From NCBI RefSeq assembly GCF_003417065.2, contig NZ_QVLT01000013.1:1-64000 (forward strand): 64,000 bases of DNA. The letters are read 5' to 3'. A model generated the notes under the pieces. The model was not told where the DNA came from. It saw only the letters and a list, made by a program, of their open reading frames with translations, and did no database searches. The stretch comes from Hymenobacter lapidiphilus (lineage in GTDB: Bacteria; Bacteroidota; Bacteroidia; Cytophagales; Hymenobacteraceae). Below are positions 57,701 through 64,000 of this stretch, one piece after another; the first letter of the stretch is position 1; the number at the start of each line of letters is the position of its first letter. The position numbers and the translations under genes are program-made.

Positions 57701-58879
57701 TCAGGCGCGCACGGTACTGAGCAGTTCGGTGGCCACGCGGCGCGTTTCCTGGTCGGTGGCCACGTAGTCGTCGAGGGTTGGAGCGGCAAGGTACGAAACC
57801 CGCGCGAGGCTGGTTTCTACCACGTCCGACATCTGCAGAAAGCCGATTTCGTCGCGCAGGAAAGCGGCCACGGCTATTTCGTTGGCCGCGTTGAGGATGC
57901 AGGGTGCATTACCGCCCCGGCGCATGGCCTCGAAAGCCAGTCCCAGGTTGCGGAAGGCGGCAATATCAGCCTGCTCAAACGTCAGCTGGGGGTAGTCGAG
58001 GAAGCTGAAGCGCGGAAATTCGTTGGGCAGCCGCGCGGGGTAGCCCAGCGCGTATTGAATGGGCAGCTTCATGTCGGGCAGACCGAGCTGGGCTTTCAGC
58101 GAGCCATCTTCGAACTGCACCAGCGAGTGGACGATGCTCTGCGGATGCACGATGACTTCCACCTGCTCGTCGCGCAGGCCGAACAGCCACTTGGCCTCAA
58201 TCACTTCGAGGCCCTTGTTCATGAGCGAGGCCGAGTCGATGGTGATTTTGGCGCCCATGTCCCAGTTGGGGTGCTTGAGGGCCTGGGCGCGGGTTACCTG
58301 GGCCAGCTGCTCGCGGCTGCGGCCCCGGAACGGCCCGCCCGAGGCCGTGAGGATGATTTTCTCAATGGGGTTCTGCTCCTCCCCTACCAGGCACTGAAAA
58401 ATGGCCGAGTGCTCCGAATCGACGGGCAGCAGGCGCACCTGGTGCTCGCGCACCAGCTCGGTTATCAGCTGGCCGGCCACCACCAGCGTTTCCTTGTTGG
58501 CCAGGGCAATATCGTGGCCGGCACGGATGGCGGCCACCGTGGGCAGCAGCCCGGCGTAGCCCACCATGGCCGTCAGCACCACGTCGGTATCGGGCCGTCC
58601 TGCCACCTCGACCAGGGCCGCCGCACCGGCCAGCACCTCCGTTTCGGGCTGATTGGCCAGGGCGTCGCGCACGGCGGCATAGCGGCTTTCGTCGCCGATG
58701 ACTACGACGGCGGGCCGGAACTCGCGGGCCTGGGCCACCAGCAAATCGGCGTTGGACTGGGCCGAGAGGGCCGACACAACGAAGCGGCCCGGCTGGGCAC
58801 GGAGCACGTCGAGGGCCTGGGTACCGATGGAACCGGTGGAGCCGAGCAGGGCGACGCGCTTAGGGGATTCGAGGGACAT
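57701..58879 (-). CDS. dxr: 1-deoxy-D-xylulose 5-phosphate reductoisomerase
   Basis: Second step of the MEP isoprenoid pathway: DXP to MEP with NADPH and a divalent metal. The 392-residue protein has the NADPH site ALLGSTGSIGTQAL, ALANKETLVVAG, PVDSEHSAIFQC and LTASGGPFRG, the NMGAKITIDSASLMNKGLE block, and the C-terminal domain. Metal-binding Asp/Glu residues in VDSEHSA are present. ATG 58879 follows a perfect -7 box. It is upstream of rseP on the same strand with a repeat between. Confidence 0.95.
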   Translation of the reverse strand: MSLESPKRVALLGSTGSIGTQALDVLRAQPGRFVVSALSAQSNADLLVAQAREFRPAVVVIGDESRYAAVRDALANQPETEVLAGAAALVEVAGRPDTDVVLTAMVGYAGLLPTVAAIRAGHDIALANKETLVVAGQLITELVREHQVRLLPVDSEHSAIFQCLVGEEQNPIEKIILTASGGPFRGRSREQLAQVTRAQALKHPNWDMGAKITIDSASLMNKGLEVIEAKWLFGLRDEQVEVIVHPQSIVHSLVQFEDGSLKAQLGLPDMKLPIQYALGYPARLPNEFPRFSFLDYPQLTFEQADIAAFRNLGLAFEAMRRGGNAPCILNAANEIAVAAFLRDEIGFLQMSDVVETSLARVSYLAAPTLDDYVATDQETRRVATELLSTVRA

Positions 58880-58906
58880 GGAACGGGGGTGGGTTGCGGC
58901 TACTGG

Positions 58907-58914
58907 CAAAGGTA
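58907..58914 (-). promoter_or_regulatory. -7 box TACCTTTG before dxr
   Basis: On the minus strand, TACCTTTG is an exact TAnnTTTG match 27 bases before the ATG at 58879. Confidence 0.55.
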
Positions 58915-58934
58915 GCGCAAGCCTGCACAGTTGC

Positions 58935-59573
58935 TCACAGTTGTCCTGGCACTCCCGATCGGCGGTAGCGGCGCTGATATGCTTGTTTACGCAACTCTTG
59001 AAACTGCTCTTTTTTCAAGGCATAGTCGGTTACAACCGAATCAACCTTATAGTGCGTGAGGGCGCCAATGTCGGTGCCTTGTTCATCCCGGAACACCTTC
59101 CGAAGACGATTAGGAGTTTCAAACCAGCTAATTTCCGTGCTTACTTGCATCCCGTCCGCGCCGAAAGCCGCTACTTTCTGACGGCTGATAAGTTGGTGGC
59201 GGGCATCATACACTAGCCGCCATAAATTCGACATATATTCCCCATCGTACATAAGCACCGTTATTTCCTGGCGATTGGGGGTGTTTTGCTGCAACGAATA
59301 GAAATAAGCGGGGGTGTCTTCACGGTGCGGTTTGGCCGTCTTCTGGAAATAGCATTGTTCTTCCGCTGGCGTCAGTTCCCGCAGTCTAGAATGCTTACTG
59401 GCCACTGAAAATGTATCTAACCGGGCCATTTTAAACCAGGTAGAATCTAAAAAGTCATCTGTCATTGAAGCTCCCGAAGCAATGGACGGCGAACCGATAG
59501 GTGATTCCGGTGTGCTACAAGCTCCAGTTACCAGCAGCAGAGAGATTATCGCGAGACGATTAGCAAATAACAT
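58935..59573 (-). CDS. Lipoprotein of unknown function
   Basis: A 212-residue protein with lipobox LVTGAC (Cys19). The mature part has no recognised domain: FLDSTWFKMARLDTF, LRELTPAEEQCYFQKTAKPH, EITVLMYDGEYMSNLWRLVY, VSTEISWFETPNRLRKVFRD, HYKVDSVVTDYALKKEQF. The start and end are polar. It is on the same strand as dxr, 55 bases upstream of it, but dxr has its own promoter. Base composition is a little more AT-rich than dxr. Confidence 0.7.
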   Translation of the reverse strand: MLFANRLAIISLLLVTGACSTPESPIGSPSIASGASMTDDFLDSTWFKMARLDTFSVASKHSRLRELTPAEEQCYFQKTAKPHREDTPAYFYSLQQNTPNRQEITVLMYDGEYMSNLWRLVYDARHQLISRQKVAAFGADGMQVSTEISWFETPNRLRKVFRDEQGTDIGALTHYKVDSVVTDYALKKEQFQELRKQAYQRRYRRSGVPGQL

Positions 59574-59714
59574 GTATGTGGTCTATCTAAAATGTAGTTT
59601 GTTTAAGATGCCTGTAACCTACAAAAAATCCAGTAGAGTAAAAGAGGTTTATTTAGAGTTGGCCTTTTGTTATCTAAACACCGTAATATAAGTCTACTCC
59701 CTCATTCCCATACT

Positions 59715-60203
59715 TTGAGCACTCCTGCCCCCGCCGCCCCCGATTCCGCCGCCTTCGATAAAGCCCGCGCCGGCCTCTGGGCCAGCCTACAAAAACACCT
59801 GGCCTCCATCTACGCCGCCGAAACCGACTACCGCGCCGCCACCCGCTTCACCGATACGTTCCCGTTCCTAAACTCGGCCGCCACGCCCCAGCAGCTCCTC
59901 GACTACCAGCACCAGCGGGCCGTATTGCGCGACCTGTTCGTGGACGAAACCTCCCAGCTCGACACGCTGGTAAAGGCCATCCGCACTAAGGGCTACGCCG
60001 AAGACGACAAGAAGCTGCTGCTGCTCATGATTCTGGGCTACCTCGACCTGGCCGAAACCGTCTTCGCCCTACTCGATACCCAGCGCCCCAGCCAGCTGGA
60101 GCCCGACGAGGAGCTGGACGAAGCCCGCGGCCGCTTCGAGCGCATCCGCAACTTCGTGCGCCTCAACATCCGGGGCATAGCCGGCCTGCTGAAAGGAATG
60201 TAA
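59715..60203 (+). CDS. Small helical protein, unknown
   Basis: A 162-residue, mostly helical protein (KARAGLWASLQKHLASIYAA, DTLVKAIRTKGYAEDDKKLL, MILGYLDLAETVFALLD). No family is recognised and there is no signal. It starts with TTG at 59715; another TTG at 59667 lies in an AT-rich leader and is less likely. It ends 8 bases before a family A repeat, and converges on the GreA/GreB-like gene. Confidence 0.55.
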   Translation: MSTPAPAAPDSAAFDKARAGLWASLQKHLASIYAAETDYRAATRFTDTFPFLNSAATPQQLLDYQHQRAVLRDLFVDETSQLDTLVKAIRTKGYAEDDKKLLLLMILGYLDLAETVFALLDTQRPSQLEPDEELDEARGRFERIRNFVRLNIRGIAGLLKGM

Positions 60204-60211
60204 TAGGCTAG

Positions 60212-60308
60212 ACGTCATTCAGAGCGAAGCGAAGAATCTCGCGTGCTGACGTTGATATACTATTGCAACATCAGCACGCGAGATCCTTCGCTTCGCTCTG
60301 AATGACGT
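60212..60308. repeat. Palindromic repeat, family A (copy 3)
   Basis: Forty-three-base arms (60212-60254 and 60266-60308) share ACGTCATTCAGAGCGAAGCG and CGCGTGCTGA with complements; only a few mismatches. It lies between two converging genes and may terminate both. Confidence 0.85.
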
Positions 60309-60764
60309 TTAGCTAACAGCTATTACCCTCACTGATTTCCCGTTGAACATCACCGAGTCGCCGGGGCGTTTGCCGGCCAGCACCGCCGCAACGGGCGCGG
60401 CGGCCGATACGGCGAAATAATCCATGCCATCTAGCGGTAGTTTGCCGGCGCTGATGCCGAGGTAGAACCAGCCCATAGAGGTGTGCACCAGCGCCCCGGG
60501 CCGCACCGCGTCGCAGGGTAAGTCGGGGTTGATGCGCTGCAACTCCGCTAGTAGCAGGCGGGCCTGCTGCAGCTGCACTAGGTTCCGGTCGCGCTCATTT
60601 TGGGCCATGGCGCGGCCGGTTTCGTACTTGTCGCCGGCGCTGCTCTTGGTTTCGGAGTTGGCCGATTCCTGCGCCGCATTTATGGCGGCCTGGATGGCAT
60701 CCATACGTTCCTGCACGTAGGCCAGGCACAGGGCGTGGAGACGGGGTTTCGTAGCAACGGTCAT
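60309..60764 (-). CDS. GreA/GreB-like protein (often misnamed 3-oxoacyl-ACP synthase)
   Basis: A 151-residue protein with a coiled-coil N-terminus (about 20-75) and a C-terminal FKBP-like half (AAPVAAVLAGKRPGDSVMFNGKSVRVIAVS in pieces), which matches the Gre-factor fold. The KSSAGDKYETGRAMAQNERD block is the typical signature of this Bacteroidota family, which databases sometimes call 3-oxoacyl-ACP synthase without cause. A role at RNA polymerase is plausible but the acidic tip residues of Gre factors are not clearly kept. Its ATG is 2 bases after the stop of the upstream VRR-NUC frame. Confidence 0.8.
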   Translation of the reverse strand: MTVATKPRLHALCLAYVQERMDAIQAAINAAQESANSETKSSAGDKYETGRAMAQNERDRNLVQLQQARLLLAELQRINPDLPCDAVRPGALVHTSMGWFYLGISAGKLPLDGMDYFAVSAAAPVAAVLAGKRPGDSVMFNGKSVRVIAVS

Positions 60765-60766
60765 AC

Positions 60767-61289
60767 TCAGGCACTAAAGCCCCATTCAAGAAGCAGAAAA
60801 TTCTCAGGCTGCAGACCTACCTGCAAGCCGGCTTCCATCCAAGCTATTTGTGTGGACCGAAGTTGGTCCTTTTTTCGACGTTTGAGTTCGGCAAATATTA
60901 CCGTGCCGTTGTACCAACCCAGTACATTCCAGCAGCCAGCGTAGCTACTGCCGTTGCGCGCGGCAATTTCGGCTAGCAAAGAGATAGAGCCCCTCATTGG
61001 GTAATGGCTGGTCCTGTTGCTGCCCTTGTAGCACGTCCTCCCAAGCAGTGAATAATTTAGGGCCCTTGGCATTAGCTCCGAAGGTTTGCACCCAACGCGC
61101 ATCCCAACCCGACAACAGAAATAACTCGTATCCGCACAGCTCGGCAAATAATGGCCGGCCGCCAAAATCAATTAGCGGCTTGTTACCAAACTTATACGCA
61201 GTGGGTTCGCCGGCCCAGCGCCGCAACTCCAACTCGACCTTAGGAACCGCAATATAACCAGCGGTACCAAATATAATTTCGGTAGCCAT
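60767..61289 (-). pseudogene. VRR-NUC-type nuclease gene, frameshifted
   Basis: Two overlapping frames on the minus strand look like one gene broken by a one-base shift. The first (start ATG 61289) encodes MATEIIFGTAGYIAVPKVEL and ends after GLYLFASRNC near 60945. The second begins within it and gives AGCWNVLGWYNGTVIFAELK, RRKKDQLRSTQIAWMEAGLQ, which reads as a VRR-NUC core (E-x-K, then Q-x-x-W). Joined near 60,990 they make one protein of about 170 residues. Either the gene is dead, or there is a sequencing error or a programmed shift. The GreA/GreB-like gene follows after 2 bases, so it may be part of the same unit. Confidence 0.6.
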
Positions 61290-61492
61290 TGGGTGCAGTA
61301 AGCAGGGATACTGCACAGACATCTAAGTGAAAAAGCGAAACTAAAAAGTCTTTAAAACCTGGTGTTGAAAGTACAAAATGGCTTGTCATTCATACGTTTC
61401 ATAAATGAAGCCAGCCCTGCAAAGGACTCGCTCTCCTAATTGCCTTAATTCATAATCATGAGGAAGAATCACAGTTTTTCAGGGTCACCGGC

Positions 61493-63079
61493 CTACAACT
61501 GGCCAACGGTCTTAACAACCGGCAGGGCTTTGCGGGGTAGCTTTTGGTCGCGCATGGCGGCTTGGTACACGAACGAGGCGACGACCACTGCGGCTTGTTT
61601 GAGGTCGTCGGCGGGCAGGCGCTCGTAGGTGTCCATGTTGGTGTGGTGGGTGCGGGTGCCGTAGTCGAGCGGGTCCTGGATGAACTGGAAGCCCGGCAGG
61701 CCCACGGCGTCGAAGGCCAAGTGGTCGGTGCCGCCGGTGTTGCGCAGCGTGACAGTAGTAGCGCCGAGGTCGGCGAAGGGCGCGAGCCAGTCGCGGAAGA
61801 TGGGCGCGGCGGCCTCGTTGCCCTGGGCATAGATGCCGCGGATTTTACCGGCCCCATTGTCAAGGTTGAAGTAGGCAGCCAGCTTTTCGTGGTCGGGCAG
61901 CAGCTTCATGGTGGCGGGGTCGGCGAAGTGGTTTTTCACGTAGCCCCGCGAGCCGAATAGGCCCTGCTCCTCCTCGCCCCACAGCGCAATACGAATGGTG
62001 CGGCGCGGCTGCACACCGGCCGCTTTCAGCAGGCGCATGGCCTCCATCATCACGGCCACGCCGGCGGCGTTATCGGTGGCGCCGGTAGCGGCGTGCCACG
62101 AGTCGAGGTGGGCGCCCAGCATCACCACTTCGCTCTTGAGCTTGCGGTCGGTGCCGGCAATTTCGGCCACCACGTTGTAGCCCTGCAGGTCTTTGTCCTG
62201 GAAGCGGGTGCGGGTTTCCATCTCCACTTCTACCGGCAGGCCGGCTTCGGAAAGGCGGATGAGGCGCAGCAGGTCCTCAGGCGCCATTTCTATTTCGGGC
62301 AGCACGGGCTTGGCGTCGGCGGCGTAGGGGGCGCCGTTGGAGGTGAAGAACGTGCCGTCGGAGCCCCCGCGGGAACTCAGGATGGCAGCGGCCCCTTCGG
62401 CCTGCACCATTTCCAGCAGTTTGGCGCGCAGGGCAAGCTGGGCCCGACGGTTCTTCAGCTGCTCATCGGCCTTGGGGTCGGTGGGCTTGGGCGCGGCGGT
62501 CGGGGCTTCCAGCTTGAACTCGGCCATTTTCTGCAGTGCCTCATCGGTGTGGCGGCGGGCATCGGGCTCGAAAGAGGGCTTGGGCGGGTTGGCAACTTCC
62601 AGCAGCACAATTTTGTCGCGCAGCTGGCCCTTGTACTTGTCGAGGTCGGCCTCGGAGGCGGCTTTCACCACCATCACCTGCTTTTTGAGCGCGCCGTTGG
62701 TGCTCGGCGTCCAGGCCTTGGGAGCCCCAATGAGGGCGTGGTAGTAGGGGGCCGTCATGGCCAGATACGACTTATCGATGTTCCAGCCGCGGCCGAACAC
62801 GCCCCAGGGCTCGATGTTGGCCTTGGTCATGCCCCAGTCGGCGAGCTGCTTGCGGCTCCACTCGTTGGCGCGGGCCAGGCCCTCGGAGCCGGCCAGGCGC
62901 GGGCCGCTTACGTCGGTCAGGTAGAAAGCCGTTTCCATCACTTTGGAGCGGTTCAGGCCTTCATCTTTGATTTTGGCGAGTACGGCCGGGTCGGCCTTGG
63001 TGCCGCCCGACTGGGCCAGCGCGGGTGCGGAAACAGCCAGCGAGCCGGCCAGAATGACGAAACGGAAGGTATTCAGCAT
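61493..63079 (-). CDS. M28-family metallopeptidase, exported
   Basis: A 528-residue aminopeptidase/carboxypeptidase-like enzyme. The signal peptide (about 1-23) ends SAPALAQ. A PA-like domain sits in the middle (about 120-290) and the M28 catalytic domain follows with zinc ligands in GAHLDSW (His, Asp), ATDNAAGVAV (bridging Asp), WGEEEQGLFG (catalytic and metal Glu), NLDNGAG (Asp) and NTGGTDHLAF (His). It has no sorting domain, so it may stay in the periplasm. ATG 63079 is chosen over 63181 for the signal peptide. Confidence 0.93.
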   Translation of the reverse strand: MLNTFRFVILAGSLAVSAPALAQSGGTKADPAVLAKIKDEGLNRSKVMETAFYLTDVSGPRLAGSEGLARANEWSRKQLADWGMTKANIEPWGVFGRGWNIDKSYLAMTAPYYHALIGAPKAWTPSTNGALKKQVMVVKAASEADLDKYKGQLRDKIVLLEVANPPKPSFEPDARRHTDEALQKMAEFKLEAPTAAPKPTDPKADEQLKNRRAQLALRAKLLEMVQAEGAAAILSSRGGSDGTFFTSNGAPYAADAKPVLPEIEMAPEDLLRLIRLSEAGLPVEVEMETRTRFQDKDLQGYNVVAEIAGTDRKLKSEVVMLGAHLDSWHAATGATDNAAGVAVMMEAMRLLKAAGVQPRRTIRIALWGEEEQGLFGSRGYVKNHFADPATMKLLPDHEKLAAYFNLDNGAGKIRGIYAQGNEAAAPIFRDWLAPFADLGATTVTLRNTGGTDHLAFDAVGLPGFQFIQDPLDYGTRTHHTNMDTYERLPADDLKQAAVVVASFVYQAAMRDQKLPRKALPVVKTVGQL

Positions 63080-63261
63080 ACGGAAAAGTGGAGATGGGAT
63101 AGTCGGGAAGCAGCTCAAAAACCCCGAAAAAATGCCGGAGTTGCAGCGGCACTGCTTCCGGATGCCGGATGAAGCCCGCACACGCTACTTAATCAATTTA
63201 CCCCCCAGCAACTCCCGCCCCATTGCCGCCGTCTAATCGGGTTCACGCTTCCTACCGCACT

Positions 63262-64000
63262 ATGAGCCTCTGGGAAATTATCCGGCGCCTGTACCCCTAC
63301 GTGCGGCCCTATCGCGGGCTGGTGCTGGGCACACTGCTGCTCACGCTGGTCGGTTCGCTGGCGGCCCAGGTGAACCCGTTCGTGCTGCGCTACACCGTAG
63401 ACACGGTGCAGGATTTGCTCGACCGCAACCAGGGGCTGGCCCAGGGCATGGATTTGCTGCTGCTGGTGAGCGGGGTGCTGCTGGGCAAGGAAATCATTTA
63501 CACCTGCATCCAGTTCGGGCAGCGGTATTTTGGCGAGAAAATCCGCATCAGCGTGTCGGGCCGCCTGATGCACGAGGCCGTGCAGCGCGTGGTGAGCTAC
63601 CAGCTGGGATTTTACGCCGACACCGGCAACCAGACCGGCAAACTCCAGACCCGCATCGACCGGGGCGTGGAGAGCCTGATGAAGCTGGTGCAGAATTTCT
63701 TCATCGACATCCTGCCGCTGTTTGCCAACTCGCTGGTGGCGCTGGTCGTCATGTTCGCAGCCAACCTGTACGTGGGGCTGGTGGCGGTGGCGGTGCTGCC
63801 GGTGTACTTCTGGCTGAGCTTTCGGCAGGCCGACCGCCTCAACGGCACCCGCCGGGCGCTGCGCGGTTTGCGCGAGGCCCGCAGCCAGGGTCTGGTCAAC
63901 CTGATTGATTCGGCCATTGTCATCAAAAGCTTCGTGCGCGAAGACTACGAGGCCACCAAGCAGACCCAGCTCCAAGACGAGCTGCAGGCCGCCCAGCTCC
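63262..64000 (+). CDS. ABC exporter (MsbA-like), N-terminal part, cut by window end
   Basis: The gene starts at ATG 63262 and runs past the window; 246 residues are visible with no stop. This is the membrane domain of an ABC exporter: membrane segments near 20-38, 70-88, 140-160 and 165-180, with the coupling-helix region GFYADTGNQTGKLQTRIDRG typical of MsbA/BmrA-type half transporters. The nucleotide-binding domain lies outside. A lipid or peptide exporter is likely. Confidence 0.88.
   Translation, partial: MSLWEIIRRLYPYVRPYRGLVLGTLLLTLVGSLAAQVNPFVLRYTVDTVQDLLDRNQGLAQGMDLLLLVSGVLLGKEIIYTCIQFGQRYFGEKIRISVSGRLMHEAVQRVVSYQLGFYADTGNQTGKLQTRIDRGVESLMKLVQNFFIDILPLFANSLVALVVMFAANLYVGLVAVAVLPVYFWLSFRQADRLNGTRRALRGLREARSQGLVNLIDSAIVIKSFVREDYEATKQTQLQDELQAAQL

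Noticed and set aside
57617-58915. 432-residue plus-strand frame opposite dxr
   Set aside because: Antisense shadow of dxr.
60309-60764. 3-oxoacyl-ACP synthase
   Set aside because: No ketosynthase fold or Cys-His-Asn site; length and C-terminal pattern fit a Gre-like protein.
63193-63975. 260-residue minus-strand frame at the right edge
   Set aside because: Shadow of the ABC exporter whose plus-strand frame runs off the window and has the proper membrane pattern.

Overview
The window looks like chromosomal DNA of a pigmented, GC-rich Bacteroidota, most likely a Hymenobacter-type organism. This is inference from several signs: two SusC/SusD outer-membrane pairs, type IX secretion parts (PorQ-like, PorE-like) plus one secreted protein with a type IX sorting domain, TAnnTTTG-type -7 promoter boxes, weak or absent Shine-Dalgarno sequences, tRNAs without an encoded CCA, and many lineage-typical housekeeping proteins. 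No rRNA, CRISPR array or insertion sequence was seen.

Layout. Bases 1-3,650 are the right end of an integrated element: a tightly overlapping run of small membrane and lipoprotein-like genes around a T7-type amidase (a candidate lysis cassette), a terminator, and a tyrosine recombinase that faces tRNA-Ser(UGA). A second tRNA-Ser(CGA) follows. From 4.3 to 31.8 kb lies core metabolism and quality control: YihY, a thioesterase, MltG, a sorting-domain protein, YciO, an LpxL-like acyltransferase, WbqC, ClpC, an acyl-CoA carboxylase beta subunit, an M42 peptidase, a metal/cobalamin-type binding protein, AroA and AroB, proline dehydrogenase, a stress protein, a tail-specific protease, an unknown gene with an operator-like repeat, LysS and two YtxH proteins. 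From 32 to 36.4 kb are a Kazal-type lipoprotein, a cupin, a LytTR/LytS-type two-component pair, an unknown exported protein and a Tat-type dienelactone hydrolase.

From 36.6 to 46.5 kb two SusC/SusD pairs lie in tandem, each with the same leader element and near-identical signal peptides. From 46.7 to 64 kb are an SDR oxidoreductase, HslU, PorQ, Lon, PorE, a DUF6702-like protein, RseP, Dxr, a lipoprotein, a frameshifted VRR-NUC gene beside a GreA/GreB-like gene, an M28 peptidase and the start of an ABC exporter.

Themes. Envelope and protein quality control dominate (ClpC, HslU, Lon, Prc-type, RseP, MltG, LpxL-like). Intergenic spaces carry several palindromic repeat families. The least explained parts are the left-edge small-gene cassette, the operator-like repeats before the unknown gene at 27.77 kb, and an aroA whose conserved N-terminus extends upstream of the only ordinary start codon.
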